In this document: in pieces, positions 30,853 to 42,539 of the stretch
How the letters are laid out: each line of letters begins with the position of its first letter
Position numbering within the stretch: position 1 is the stretch's first letter
DNA from: Caulobacter vibrioides
GTDB lineage: Bacteria; Pseudomonadota; Alphaproteobacteria; Caulobacterales; Caulobacteraceae
Length of the DNA: 64,000 nt
Direction: 5' to 3'
NCBI GenBank assembly: GCA_001449105.1
Contig: LNIY01000013.1
Location: 1 to 64,000, forward strand
The notes under the pieces: generated by a model
What the model was told of the DNA's origin: nothing
Seen by the model: only the letters and a program-made list of their open reading frames with translations
Database searches by the model: none
Made by a program: the position numbers and the translations under genes

Positions 30853-31425
30853 ATGAGTAAGGCCGACGCCGACCACGGCGACGGATTGGGGGGACTTTTG
30901 GACGATGCGCGCGCCCGGGCGATCCTGGCGGCGCGCACCCGTCGGCTGGCCGAGCGCCGGACCGCGCCCGAACCCGAAACGCCCCTCGAAGACGTGCTGC
31001 TGTGCCAGGCCGGCGCGGGCCTGTTCGCCCTGCCGCTGGCCGCGATCGAGCGCGTCACCCCGTTCGAGCCCCGCCGCCTGACCCCGGCCGGCGGGCGACC
31101 CGGCCTGCTGGGCCTGGCCAGCGTCGACGGCCGCCTGCGCCGCGTGCTCGACCTTTCCCGCCTGACCGGCGCCGCCCCGGCCGCGCCCGACGCCCCCGGC
31201 TTCCTCGTCGCCCTGCGCGGCGCGGGAAACCTCGCCCTGCGCGTCGACGCCGCGCCCGGCGCCGCCAAGATCATTCGCGAGACCTCCGGCGACGCCTTCG
31301 AGGGCGGCGTGCGGGGGATCGTCGCGCAAGGCCCCGGCGATCTGGCCGGCCGCACCGTCACCCTTCTCGACCTCGACGACCTCGTCGCCGACCACGTTTC
31401 CGCCGCCTTGGGGGCAAGAGCCTAG
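30853..31425 (+). CDS. CheW-like adaptor protein 2
   Basis: A 190-residue protein with a charged N-terminal helix (about 15-45, DDARARAILAARTRRLAERR) followed by a CheW domain (about 50-185: EDVLLCQAGAGLFALPLAAIERVTPF, GLLGLASVDGRLRRVLDLSRL). The N-terminal helix makes it longer than ordinary CheW, and it may be the receptor-specific adaptor of the pair. It starts eight bases after the CheR gene. Its TAG overlaps the MCP GTG by one base. Confidence 0.87.
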   Translation: MSKADADHGDGLGGLLDDARARAILAARTRRLAERRTAPEPETPLEDVLLCQAGAGLFALPLAAIERVTPFEPRRLTPAGGRPGLLGLASVDGRLRRVLDLSRLTGAAPAAPDAPGFLVALRGAGNLALRVDAAPGAAKIIRETSGDAFEGGVRGIVAQGPGDLAGRTVTLLDLDDLVADHVSAALGARA

Positions 31426-33095
31426 TGACCATCGCCAACCGCATCATCCTCGGCTTCGCGGCCGTCACCGTCCTGCTGCTGGGCGTGGGCCTGTTCGGCC
31501 TCGTCCAGATCGGCGTGGTCAAGGACACCACCGAGACCATCGTCACCCGCGACATGGCCGCCTCGCGCCAGATCGCCCAGATCCGCGCCTCGGCCAACGA
31601 GATGCGCGCGGCCAGCGACGCGGTGATCACCAGCTACCTGACCCGCTCGGCCGGCGGCGCGGGCGGCAACGAGGAAGACCCCGTCACCCGCTGGCGCCAG
31701 CGCGGCGTCGAGATCGACGCGGCCTTCGAAAAGGCCATCACCACGGCCCGCGACTATCGCGCCTCGGCCCTGTCGAGCGAGCGCGCCGAGTCCTGGCGCC
31801 GGATCGAGGACTACCTGACCCAGACCGCGGCCTCGTCGCGCCAGGGCCGGGCCGACACCGAAAACTTGTTCAACGCCATCCGCCGCAACGACAGCGCCGG
31901 CGTCGCCTCGGCCCAGACCGCCCTCGTGCAGCGTCGCGGCGAGTTCGGGCGTGGCCTGCAGGGCGCGGAGTCGGTGCTCGACGACGCCATCCTGACCGGC
32001 CAGCGCCGTATCAACGAGGTCTACAAGGTCAGCCAGGTCTCGATCATCGTCGCCCTGGTGGTGGCCTCGATCGTCGCCGGCGCGATCACCTGGGCCATCC
32101 GTGGCTCGATCGTCGGGCCGCTGGGCGCCTTCATGGGCTTCGTGGCCAAGGTCGGCGAAGGCGACCTGACCGGCCGCGCCGCCGCGGCCAGCACCGACGA
32201 GATCGGCAAGCTGGGCGGCACGCTCAACACCATGGTCGACGGCCTGGTCGTGCTGGCCCGCCAGAGCCGCGAGGCCACCGAGAACCTCAACGCCGCCACC
32301 GCCGAGATCCGCGCCTCCACCCAGGAGCAGGCCGCCAGCGTCGAGGAGCAGCTGGCCGCCGTGCAGGAGACCGCAGCCACCGTCGACGAGATCACCCACT
32401 CCGGCGCCCAGATCGGCAAGCGCGCCCAGGAGGTCATCGCCTCGGCCCAGGCCACCGCCCACACCAGCAACGAGGGCCTGCGCGCCGTCGACGAGACCGC
32501 CAAGGCCATGGACGCCATCCGCGAGCAGGCCGAGGCCGTCGCCGAGAACATCGTCGCCCTGTCGGAGAAGACCCAGGCGATCGGCGACATCATCGCCACC
32601 GTCAACGACATCTCCGAACGCTCGCACCTGCTGGCGCTGAACGCCGCGATCGAGGCCGCCTCGGCCGGCGAGAACGGCCGCAGCTTCGCGGTCGTGGCCT
32701 CGGAGATGAAGATGCTGGCCGACCAGGCCAAGGAAGCCACCACCCAGGTGCGCTCGATCCTCGGCGACATCCAGCGCGGCATCAACGCCTCGGTCATGCT
32801 GACCGAGGAGGCCGTCAAGCGCGTGGCCGCCGGCAAGGAGCGCACCGACACCACCCAGCGCACGATCACCGAGATCACCGGCCGCGTGCAGGAAAGCGTC
32901 CAGACCTTCCAGCAGATCGTCGCCTCGACCAACCAGCAGCAGCTGGGCATCGAGCAGGTGATGGGCGCGCTGCAGAACATCCGCCAGGCCAGCCAGCAGA
33001 CCGCCGCCGGCACCCGCCAGCTGGACGAGGCCGCCGCCAACCTGTCGGACCTGTCGCGCCAGCTGCTGGCCCTGTCCGAACGCTATCGCACCTGA
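31425..33095 (+). CDS. Methyl-accepting chemotaxis protein
   Basis: The 556-residue receptor has TM1 at about 7-29, a periplasmic helical sensor of about 175 residues (30-203, four-helix-bundle type) and TM2 at about 204-226. A HAMP domain (227-280) and a long cytoplasmic coiled coil follow, with the highly conserved tip VNDISERSHLLALNAAIEAASAGENG. The sensor has no recognisable ligand motif. No C-terminal CheR-tethering pentapeptide is visible (ends LSERYRT). The GTG start at 31425 is positionally fixed by the one-base overlap with the previous gene. Confidence 0.93.
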   Translation: MTIANRIILGFAAVTVLLLGVGLFGLVQIGVVKDTTETIVTRDMAASRQIAQIRASANEMRAASDAVITSYLTRSAGGAGGNEEDPVTRWRQRGVEIDAAFEKAITTARDYRASALSSERAESWRRIEDYLTQTAASSRQGRADTENLFNAIRRNDSAGVASAQTALVQRRGEFGRGLQGAESVLDDAILTGQRRINEVYKVSQVSIIVALVVASIVAGAITWAIRGSIVGPLGAFMGFVAKVGEGDLTGRAAAASTDEIGKLGGTLNTMVDGLVVLARQSREATENLNAATAEIRASTQEQAASVEEQLAAVQETAATVDEITHSGAQIGKRAQEVIASAQATAHTSNEGLRAVDETAKAMDAIREQAEAVAENIVALSEKTQAIGDIIATVNDISERSHLLALNAAIEAASAGENGRSFAVVASEMKMLADQAKEATTQVRSILGDIQRGINASVMLTEEAVKRVAAGKERTDTTQRTITEITGRVQESVQTFQQIVASTNQQQLGIEQVMGALQNIRQASQQTAAGTRQLDEAAANLSDLSRQLLALSERYRT

Positions 33096-33102
33096 TCGCC
33101 CT

Positions 33103-35199
33103 GTGCCCGATATCCGGCGACAGCTTCTGGCGGCGTTCGACCTCGAGCACCGCGAGCACCTCCAGGCGATCCGCCAGGCCATACCGGCCGGCGGCGAGGC
33201 TGACACGCGCGAGATATTCCGCCGCGCCCACAGCCTGAAGGGCGCGGCCCGGGCCGTCGACCTGCCCGCCGTCGAGGAGCAGGCCCACGCGCTGGAAAGC
33301 CTGTGCGCCGAGCTGATGGACGGCGCGCGCACGCTCGACGCCGATACGGTCGCGACGCTGGAAGGCCTGCTTGACGCTGTCGAGGACGCCGCCGCGGCGG
33401 CCTACGCCCCGCCCGCGCCCAAGCCCGCCGAGACCGCCGTCGCCACCTCGGCGCCCGAGGAGACGGTCGAGCTGGTGCGCATCGACGTCGAGGCCGTCGC
33501 CGGCCTGTCGCGCGCCATGCAGACCCTATCGGGCGACGTGCTCGACCACGGGGCCATCGACGAGGACCTGCGCCGCCTGGCCGCCGACGCCCGCAAGCTG
33601 GAACGCCGCTGGCGCGACGCCCGCTCCGCCGCCGGCCGCGTACGTGAGGTCGAGCAGGGCCTGAAGGACCTGTCGCGCGCCCTCAACGAGCTGTCGGTGC
33701 GCCGCGTGCGGGCCGGCTGGGCGCTGGACCAGGGCCTGTCGGACCTGCGCAGCCGCGTGGAGAAGATCAGCCAGGCCCCGGCCGAGACCGTGTTCGGCGG
33801 CTTTTCCTCGATGGTCCGCGACATCGCCCGCGAGGCCGGGGTTTCCGTCGACGTCCGCGTCAGCGGCCTGGAGACCCGCGCCGATCGCCGGGTGCTGCAG
33901 GCGCTGAAGGACCCGGTGATGCACCTGCTGCGCAACGCCGTCAGCCACGGCCGCGAGGCGCCGCAAGCCCGTGAGGCCGCCGGAAAGCCCGAACGCCTGA
34001 CCGTGGTTATGGCCGTCTCGGCCGCCAGCGGCCGGCTGCGCGTCGAGATCGCCGACGACGGCCCCGGCCCCGACCTCGTCAGGCTGGAAGCCGCCGCCGT
34101 CGACAAGGGCCTGATGTCGCCGCGCCCCGAAGGCGCGCCCGCCCCCACGCCCGAGGAACTGCTGGCCCACGCCTTCGCGCCGGGCGTCTCCACCGCGCAG
34201 GGCGTGGACCGCCTGGCCGGACGCGGCATGGGCCTGTCGGTGGTCGCCGAAGCCGTGCGCAAGCTGCGCGGCGAACTGCGCCTGACCGCCGGCCGCCCGT
34301 GGGGGGCGCGCGTGGTGCTGTCGACCCCGCTGTCGGCGGCCCGCCAGTCGCTGCTGTTCGTCGACATCCAGGGCCGCCAGGCCGCCCTGCCCTCGCTGGG
34401 CGTGCGCCGACTGTTGCGCCTGGACGCCACCACGCTGGAAACGGTGGAAGGACACCCGGCGGCACGGATCGCCATCGACGGGGACGACGTTATCGTCCCA
34501 ATGGTTCCGCTTTCCGCTCTCCTGACCGGCGTCGCCGCCGAAGTTCCCGTACATGCCGGCGCGGTGTCCGCCGTGCTGCTCAGCCACGGCCGCCGCCACG
34601 TGGCCCTGGCCGTCGACGCCCTGTGCGACGTGCGCTCGGCCCTGGTCGAGGACCTGGACGCCGACGATCTCGACGCCGACCTGATCGCCGGCGCGGTGCA
34701 GCTCGACGACCAGGCTCCCGCCCTGGCGCTCGACCCCGACGCCCTGGTACGCCGCTGGCTGCGCGACCAGCGCCATCTGGCCGCCGGCGGCCTTGGCTTT
34801 GCGGAAAGCGCCGACGAGGCCGAGGAAGCGATCCGCACGATCCTGGTGGTCGACGACTCCATCACCACCCGGACGCTGGAGAAGAGCATCCTGGAGGCCC
34901 AGGGCTATCGCGTGCTGCTGGCGGTCGACGGCCTGGACGCCCTGAACCTGCTGCGCTCGGGCCAGGCGATGATCGACCTGGTGGTGGCCGATATCGAGAT
35001 GCCGCGCATGGACGGCTTCTCGCTGCTGCAGGCGGTGAAGGCCGACGCGGCCCTGGCCGCCACGCCGGTGATCCTGATGACCTCGCGCGCCGACGCTGCG
35101 GACGTGCGCCGGGGCCTCGATCTGGGCGCCGAGGCCTATATCACCAAGCAGAAGTTCGACCAGCGCGAGCTGCTGGCCGCCATCGGGCAACTGCTGTGA
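33103..35199 (+). CDS. CheA-type hybrid histidine kinase (Hpt-kinase-CheW-REC)
   Basis: The 698-residue protein has an Hpt (P1) domain with phospho-acceptor His43 in FRRAHSLKGAARAV, a short Pro/Ala linker with no obvious P2, and a dimerisation and HATPase core (HLLRNAVSHG, IADDGPGPD, GRGMGLSVV). A CheW-like P5 domain follows (about 405-540). A C-terminal receiver (about 580-698) has Asp630 in VVADIEMPRMDG. Fused receivers are usual in CheA proteins of alternative (non-flagellar) systems and can act as a phosphate sink. The start is GTG with no clear Shine-Dalgarno sequence, seven bases after the MCP, so coupling is likely. Confidence 0.93.
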   Translation: MPDIRRQLLAAFDLEHREHLQAIRQAIPAGGEADTREIFRRAHSLKGAARAVDLPAVEEQAHALESLCAELMDGARTLDADTVATLEGLLDAVEDAAAAAYAPPAPKPAETAVATSAPEETVELVRIDVEAVAGLSRAMQTLSGDVLDHGAIDEDLRRLAADARKLERRWRDARSAAGRVREVEQGLKDLSRALNELSVRRVRAGWALDQGLSDLRSRVEKISQAPAETVFGGFSSMVRDIAREAGVSVDVRVSGLETRADRRVLQALKDPVMHLLRNAVSHGREAPQAREAAGKPERLTVVMAVSAASGRLRVEIADDGPGPDLVRLEAAAVDKGLMSPRPEGAPAPTPEELLAHAFAPGVSTAQGVDRLAGRGMGLSVVAEAVRKLRGELRLTAGRPWGARVVLSTPLSAARQSLLFVDIQGRQAALPSLGVRRLLRLDATTLETVEGHPAARIAIDGDDVIVPMVPLSALLTGVAAEVPVHAGAVSAVLLSHGRRHVALAVDALCDVRSALVEDLDADDLDADLIAGAVQLDDQAPALALDPDALVRRWLRDQRHLAAGGLGFAESADEAEEAIRTILVVDDSITTRTLEKSILEAQGYRVLLAVDGLDALNLLRSGQAMIDLVVADIEMPRMDGFSLLQAVKADAALAATPVILMTSRADAADVRRGLDLGAEAYITKQKFDQRELLAAIGQLL

Positions 35200-36265
35200 A
35201 GGCGTCGGGCAAGCCTGTGCGGGTGATGATCGTCGAGGATTCGATGGTCGTGCGCACCCTGCTGACCCACATCGTCCAGCGCGACCCGCGCCTGACCGTG
35301 GCCGCCGCCGTCGCCTCGGCCGAGGAGGCCCTGGCCTGCATCGGCCAGGTGAAGCCCGACGTGATCTCGATGGACATCCGCCTGCCCGGCATCGACGGGC
35401 TGGAGGCCACGGCGCGGATCATGTCGGACCACCCGACCCCGATCGTCGTCATCGCCGACGCGGTCGAGGACGCCTCGCTGAAGATTTCGATGAACGCCCT
35501 GCGGGCCGGCGCCCTGACGGTGGTGGAAAAGCCCGTGGGCCTGGCCACCGACGGCTACGAGCGGCTGGCCGACACCATCTGCACCCAGCTGTACATCATG
35601 AGCAGCGTGCCGGTGATCCGCCGCCGGGCCATCGGCGGGGCCGCCCGCGCCCCGCGCGAGACCACGCCGCCTTCGCCCTCCGCCGACTTCCAGGATCTCG
35701 GCTACCTGGCCCTGGCCGCCTCGACCGGCGGGCCGCCGGCCCTGGCCCGGGTGCTGGACGCCCTGCCGGCCGACTTCCCCGCCCCGGTCCTGATCGTCCA
35801 GCACATGGGCGCGGCCTTCATGGAAGGCTTCGCCAACTGGCTGGACGGGCTGTCGCCGCTCCGCGTCGCCCTGGCCAAGGACGGCGAGCTCGCTCTCCCC
35901 GGCCGAGCCTATGTCGCCCCCGGCGACCGCCACCTGACCCTGACGCCCGGCGGCGTGCTGCGCCTGTCGAGCGCCGCCCCGGTCAGCGGCCAGCGGCCCT
36001 CGGCCACGGTGCTGTTCCAGTCGCTGGCGCGGTCGGTGGGCTCGCGCACGGCGGCGGCCCTGCTGACCGGCATGGGCGAGGACGGCGCCAAGGGCCTTTC
36101 CGAACTGCGCGCGGCCGGCGGCTTCACCATCACCGAGCACGAGAGCAGCGCCGTGGTCTACGGCATGCCCGCCGCGGCCGTGAAGCTGGGCGCGGCCCGC
36201 GCCGTGCTCGGCCTCGACCTGATCGGCCCCCGCATCGCCCAGCTGGCCAGGCGGAGGGAGGACGC

Positions 36266-36269
<4 letters not shown>
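35196..36269 (+). CDS. CheB-type protein-glutamate methylesterase
   Basis: The 357-residue protein has an N-terminal receiver with phospho-acceptor Asp60 (ISMDIRLPGIDG) and a C-terminal methylesterase domain. The latter carries Ser176 in LAASTGGPPAL, a histidine in IVQHMG and Asp in LLTGMGEDGAKGL, the full catalytic triad. It removes methyl groups added by the CheR gene product on the MCP. It starts with a GTGA overlap on CheA and ends with an ATGA overlap on the next kinase. Confidence 0.94.
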
Positions 36270-37911
<1,642 letters not shown>

Positions 37912-37915
<4 letters not shown>

Positions 37916-39726
37916 TCGCTTCCGGGAGCGAACGCCCGACGATCCTCGTCGTCGACGACGAGCCCGACATCCTGGTCGCGCTGGAGGACCTGCTGGAGGA
38001 CCGCTATCGCGTCCTGACCAGCAACGCCCCGGGCAAGGCCCTGGACATCCTGGCCCAGGAGCCGTCGGTCGCCCTGATCCTGTCGGACCAGCGGATGCCG
38101 GGCCTGACCGGCGACCAGTTCCTGGCCGCCGCCCGCTCGATCAGCGACGCCGACTCCGTCCTGCTGACCGGCTATGCCGACCTGTCGGCCGTGGTCTCGG
38201 CTCTGAACCTGGGCGGCGTCAGCGGCTACATCGCCAAGCCGTGGGAGCCGGAGGCCCTGCGCGCCGCCGTCGCCGCCGGCGTCGAGCGCACCCGCCTGCG
38301 CCGCGCCCTGCGCACCGAGCAGGCCCTGCTGCGCGGCCTGATGGACAGCATCCCCGCCGTCATCGCCTTCAAGGACGCCCAGGGCCGGGTCGTGCGCACG
38401 AACGCTTCGAGCGACCACCCCTTCGCCGACGCACCGCAGGCCGCCGACGCCCTGGCCGCCGGCCAGCCGGTGCAGGTGATCGAGGAAGAGGCCACCCTGG
38501 CGGGTCCGGTGTGGACCGAACGCCAGTACGTGCCGCTGCGCGACGAGGCCGGCCACCTGCTGGTCATCGAGCGCGACGTCACCGACCAGAAGGTCGCCGA
38601 GATCCGCCTTCGCCAGGCCGACAAGCTGCAGGCCCTGGGCACCCTGGCCGGCGGCGTCGCCCACGACTTCAACAACCTGCTGACCGCCATCCTCGGCAGC
38701 CTGGAGCTGGCCGGCCGCCGCCTGCCCGACGCCGACAAGGTGCGGCGCTATCTCGACAACGCCAGCCTGGCGGCGCGCAAGGGCGCGGCCCTGACCCACC
38801 GCCTGCTGGGCTTCAGCCGCCAGCAGGAAAGCCAGCCCAAGGTGGTCGACGTGGCCGACACCCTGATGGGCATGGACGCCATACTGGCGCGCACCCTGGG
38901 CGGGTCGGCCCGGATCACCTGGGACCTGCCGGAAGACCTGTGGTCGGCGCATGTCGAGCCCGACCAGCTGGAGCTGGCGGTGCTGAACCTGTCGGTCAAC
39001 GCCCGCGACGCCATGCCCGACGGCGGGGTGATCACGATCAGCGCCCGCAACCTGGCCATGGCCGGCGAGACCTCGCGCCACGACCTGCCCGACGGCGACT
39101 ACGTGCTGGTCACCGTGCGCGACACCGGCGAGGGCATCAGCCCCGAACTGATGGCGCGGATCTTCGAGCCGTTCTTCACCACCAAGCCGGTGGGCAAGGG
39201 CACGGGCCTGGGCCTTTCGATGGTCTACGGCTTCGCCCAGCGCTCGGGCGGGGCGATCGACATCGATAGCCAGCCCGGCGAGGGCACGGCCGTGAACCTC
39301 TACCTGCCGCGCGGCTCGGGCGACTGCGGTCCGGGCGAAGATTGCGCGCCGGCCGAACAGGCGCTCGACAAGCAACCTTCGCGCAGCGTGCTGGTGGTCG
39401 ACGACGACCCCACCGTGCGGGCCGTGACCGTGGCCATGGTCCGCGACCTGGGCCACCGGGTGATCGAGGCCGAGGACGGCGAGCAGGCCCTGCGCAAGGT
39501 GGCCGACGTCCGGCCCGACCTGATGATCGCCGACTTCGCCATGCCCGGCATGACCGGCGTGGAGCTGGCCAGGGCGGCCAAGGAGCTGTCGCCCGGAATT
39601 CGGGTGATCCTGGTCACCGGCCACGCCGACGTCACGCCCGATCGCACGGACCTGTCGCTGGTGCGCAAGCCCTTCGAGAACAGGGAACTGGCCGACCGTA
39701 TCCGCTCAGTCCTGGCCGGCGCGTAG
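37912..39726 (+). CDS. REC-PAS-histidine kinase-REC hybrid
   Basis: The 604-residue soluble protein has an N-terminal receiver with Asp59 ([13 protein letters not shown]), a PAS-like segment (about 138-225), and HisKA with His251 in [14 protein letters not shown]. HATPase boxes are [28 protein letters not shown] and [13 protein letters not shown]-terminal receiver carries Asp541 ([12 protein letters not shown]). Such REC-HK-REC proteins can take phosphate from one kinase and relay to a phosphotransferase. It is the last gene of the chemosensory cluster, with an ATGA overlap on the previous kinase. No stand-alone CheY is present, so one of these kinases may take its place. Confidence 0.9.
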
Positions 39727-39902
39727 CGTCGAGCTGTATCAATGTTCGATTGAATCTCGGGCGCGCAGCTTGAGCATATCCAAGCACATGCGCGTCGTCC
39801 TGACGCAGTAGGCCCGCCTTTTCATCGCCTTATCTGAATGGTTAACGACGCCCGTGGCGCGCTGAACGCCCCACGACGCGAAACGATCCATAGGATGGCG
39901 AA

Positions 39903-40565
39903 ATGCATTTTCCGGCGCTGAAGAAGCTTCCTCCCCAGGCGCGGATCGCCCTGGGTCTGACGGTGCTCTTCGCGCCGATGGCGGGTCTGGCGATGGAAAG
40001 CCCGCACGTGAACCGCGGTCCCCGGCCGGCGGTTCAGGCCCTGCTGAACAAGCTTGACGAGGCCCCGCCCCAGCCGGTGCGCATGGAGACGGTCTGGAGG
40101 GGCGCCGACGTCGACGGCGACGGCGCACCCGACTTCGCCAACCCCACGGGCGCGGCCCCGCGCGAGCATGACGACTTCGGCAACGGCGCCTTCGGCGCCC
40201 GCCGCGACGGCGGCTCGCGCAAGCACGAGGGCGTCGACTACGTCGCCGTCGCCGGCCAGGCCGCCAAGGCCCCGATGTCTGGCTACGTGACCAAGATCGG
40301 CTACGCCTACGCCGACGCTCCCGACCTGCGCTTCGTCGAGATCACCAACCCGGCCCTGGGCTACGTCGCCCGCGCCTTCTACGTCGACCCCGACGTCGAG
40401 GTCGGCCAGACCATCCGCCTGGGCCAGGTCATCGGCCACGTGGCCAGCCTGCAGAAGCACTATCCCGGCATCACCGACCACGTGCACCTGGAAGTCATCA
40501 AGCCCGGCGGTCGGCGGATCAACGCCGCGGCGCTGATCCAGCCGAAGCTGGTGGTTGCGGCTTAG
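39903..40565 (+). CDS. M23-family metallopeptidase (LytM-like)
   Basis: The 220-residue exported protein has an N-terminal hydrophobic signal (LPPQARIALGLTVLFAPMAGLAM). The peptidase domain shows HEGVDY (His and Asp zinc ligands, near residues 109-113) and HVHLEV (HxH, near 197-199). The set of ligands is complete, so it may be active as a peptidoglycan endopeptidase in the periplasm. A segment DVDGDGAPD near residue 69 resembles a calcium-binding loop. It is preceded by AGGAT and stands alone after the signalling cluster. Confidence 0.85.
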   Translation: MHFPALKKLPPQARIALGLTVLFAPMAGLAMESPHVNRGPRPAVQALLNKLDEAPPQPVRMETVWRGADVDGDGAPDFANPTGAAPREHDDFGNGAFGARRDGGSRKHEGVDYVAVAGQAAKAPMSGYVTKIGYAYADAPDLRFVEITNPALGYVARAFYVDPDVEVGQTIRLGQVIGHVASLQKHYPGITDHVHLEVIKPGGRRINAAALIQPKLVVAA

Positions 40566-40585
40566 GCTTCGGCCGATCTTTCAAA

Positions 40586-40685
40586 CCGTAAAACCCCCGC
40601 GGAAGCGGGGGCCCAGGCGTTTTATCGTCTAGCGCCCCGCGTTTCAGAAAAAGCCTAGGTCCCCGCTTCCGCGGGGATTTTACGG
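40586..40685. repeat. Intergenic repeat family D, copy 2
   Basis: CCGTAAAACCCCCGCGGAAGCGGGGGCCCAGG ... CCTAGGTCCCCGCTTCCGCGGGGATTTTACGG, followed by GAAGAAACGAGCGCTC as in copy 1. It lies between the converging M23 and asparaginase genes, where its hairpin could end both transcripts. Confidence 0.8.
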
Positions 40686-40702
40686 AAGAAACGAGCGCTC
40701 TC

Positions 40703-41689
40703 TTACTTCCCCTCGTCCGCGTAGATCGCCGTGCCCCGGCCCTTGGCGCTGGCCCAGCCGCGGTACATGCCCGAGCTGTTCATCGGGAAGGCGACCTCCC
40801 CTTTGCCGTTCATGGTGATCATGCCGCCGTCGCCGCCGATATCGCCGATGGCCTTGATGGTGGCGTCGCCGGCGGTCTTCAGGTCCTCGCCCTTCCAGGC
40901 GATGCGGGCGCAGACCTGGTGGGCGGCGCTGGTGCGGATGAAGTATTCGCCCGAGCCCGTGGCCGAGACCGCGCAGACGCCGTCCTGGGCGTAGGTCCCG
41001 GCGCCGATGATCGGGGAGTCCCCGATGCGGCCCCACTTCTTGCCGACCATGCCGCCGGTCGAGGTCGCCGCCGCCAGATGGCCCTTGGCGTCGATCGCCA
41101 CCGCGCCGACCGTGCCGTAGAGGTGGGTCGGATCGAGGGCCGCCTTCTGCTTGGCCCGCCAGGCCTCAAGCTGCTTCCAGCGCTCCTCGGTGCGGAAGTA
41201 GGACGGATCGACCTGCTCCAGGCCCTGCTCGACCGAGAACCTGTCGGCGCCCTCGCGGGCCAGCATCACGTGCGGCGACTTCTCCATCACCGCCCGGGCC
41301 AGGCTGATCGGGTGCCTGGTGCGGGTGACGCCCGCCACGGCGCCGGCCTTGAGGGTCGCGCCGTCCATGATCGAGGCGTCCAGCTCGTTCTTGCCGTCGG
41401 CGGTGAAGACCGCGCCCTTGCCGGCGTTGAACAGCGGGTTGTCCTCCAGCACCTTCACCGCCGCCTCGACGGCGTCGAGGCTGGAGCCGCCCTTCTCGAG
41501 CACGTCCGAACCCGCCTTCAGCGCCGCGTCGAGGCCGGCGCGATAGGCCGCGTCCTTCTCGGGCGTCAGGCTGCCCCGGTTGATCACCCCCGCCCCGCCG
41601 TGAATGGCCAGCGACCAGTCGGCCGCGAAGGCGGCGGGCGCGGCGGCGAGCGAAGCCGCGAGCGCGGCGGCGGCGATGAACTTGGACAT
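40703..41689 (-). CDS. Exported isoaspartyl peptidase / L-asparaginase (Ntn hydrolase)
   Basis: The 328-residue plant-type asparaginase has a signal peptide (SKFIAAAALAASLAAAPAAFA). The family block LAIHGGAGVINRG is near the mature N-terminus, NAGKGAVFTADGKNELDAS follows, and the autocleavage/nucleophile threonine is in LYGTVGAVAIDAKG. Conserved WGRIGDSPIIGAGTYA and SATGSGEYFIR shape the pocket. Expected activity is hydrolysis of isoaspartyl dipeptides and L-asparagine after self-processing. The ATG at 41689 has GGAG nine bases upstream; the open frame extends 19 codons further without a signal-like sequence. Confidence 0.93.
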   Translation of the reverse strand: MSKFIAAAALAASLAAAPAAFAADWSLAIHGGAGVINRGSLTPEKDAAYRAGLDAALKAGSDVLEKGGSSLDAVEAAVKVLEDNPLFNAGKGAVFTADGKNELDASIMDGATLKAGAVAGVTRTRHPISLARAVMEKSPHVMLAREGADRFSVEQGLEQVDPSYFRTEERWKQLEAWRAKQKAALDPTHLYGTVGAVAIDAKGHLAAATSTGGMVGKKWGRIGDSPIIGAGTYAQDGVCAVSATGSGEYFIRTSAAHQVCARIAWKGEDLKTAGDATIKAIGDIGGDGGMITMNGKGEVAFPMNSSGMYRGWASAKGRGTAIYADEGK

Positions 41690-41782
41690 GGACGACTCTC
41701 CGGGGGATCTCGGCGGGATAAGAGCATCTTCGCGGCGGCGTTTCACTGGCGCTTAAGGCGAAGCTCGCTCTAAGGTCGCGCC

Positions 41783-42484
41783 ATGATCGGCAACGTCGTG
41801 CATCGTATGGGTCCCGCGCCGCGCTCGCTCGCGGCGGCGGGCTGGCTGGCCACGTGGTCGGTGTTGGTGGGCCTCTGGCTGATGTTCAGGCCCTGGCCCT
41901 ATCCGCTGGTCATGACCCTGGCCGCCCTGACGCCCTGGTCGGCGGTCTGGCTGGCCTGGCGCGACCCGGAACTGTCGCTGTTTGAAGCCCGCGACAGGCC
42001 GGGCTCGGGCAATCTCACCCTGGTCTTGCTGGCGCCCTCCCTCGCTCTGGGCGCCACGAGCCTGGACCAGCACTTCATGGATTTCGGAGGCCTTCTGGCC
42101 GCCGCCGGCGTCCTTGGAGCGGTGTTCTGGACCGCGGTGGTGATCGCCGACACCCATGGACGGAGCTGGGGGGCGATGGCTGTCGCGGCGATCATCGCCT
42201 TTGCCTGGGGCTGGGGCGTCGTGACCACTGTCGACCTCCTTGCCTCTCGCAACGACTTCACCATCGTCGAGGGCGTGGTGGAGGACGCGATCTGGCCGAG
42301 CCGCGGCAGCCCCAGTCTCAACGTCAGCGCAACGGTGAACGGACGGCGCGAGACCTTCGACGACCTGAACGTGACCCGCGCGGTCTACGGCCTGCACCCC
42401 GTCGGAACCTCGATCTGCATCGAGATCCACAAGGGGCTGCTGGGCTCGCGCCACGCCTACGCCGTGACCTGCCCGCTGGTCTGA
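41783..42484 (+). CDS. Hypothetical membrane protein
   Basis: The 233-residue protein has about five hydrophobic segments (roughly 18-36, 41-59, 77-95, 101-122 and 129-150). A soluble C-terminal portion of about 80 residues follows (NDFTIVEGVVEDAIWPSRGSP...), beta-rich with a pair of cysteines (TSICIEI, AVTCPLV). I do not recognise the family. It is divergent from the asparaginase gene across about 90 bases and converges on the GH31 gene, sharing a bidirectional terminator. Confidence 0.6.
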   Translation: MIGNVVHRMGPAPRSLAAAGWLATWSVLVGLWLMFRPWPYPLVMTLAALTPWSAVWLAWRDPELSLFEARDRPGSGNLTLVLLAPSLALGATSLDQHFMDFGGLLAAAGVLGAVFWTAVVIADTHGRSWGAMAVAAIIAFAWGWGVVTTVDLLASRNDFTIVEGVVEDAIWPSRGSPSLNVSATVNGRRETFDDLNVTRAVYGLHPVGTSICIEIHKGLLGSRHAYAVTCPLV

Positions 42485-42491
42485 AACGACG

Positions 42492-42519
42492 AAAGGCCCG
42501 GCGTCACCGCCGGGCCTCA
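42492..42519. terminator. Bidirectional terminator between the membrane protein and GH31 genes
   Basis: GGCCCGGCG (42495-42503) and CGCCGGGCC (42508-42516) form a perfect nine-base stem with a TCAC loop. It is preceded by AAA, which gives TTTCGTC on the minus strand, and followed by TCATT on the plus strand. It sits within 55 bases separating converging genes. Confidence 0.7.
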
Positions 42520-42539
42520 TTGAAGTCGCCGATGCGACC

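Noticed and set aside
39838..39845. CtrA-like half site (TTAACCAT on the minus strand) before the M23 peptidase gene
   Set aside because: Only one eight-base half is present without a spaced partner TTAA, and such octamers occur by chance.
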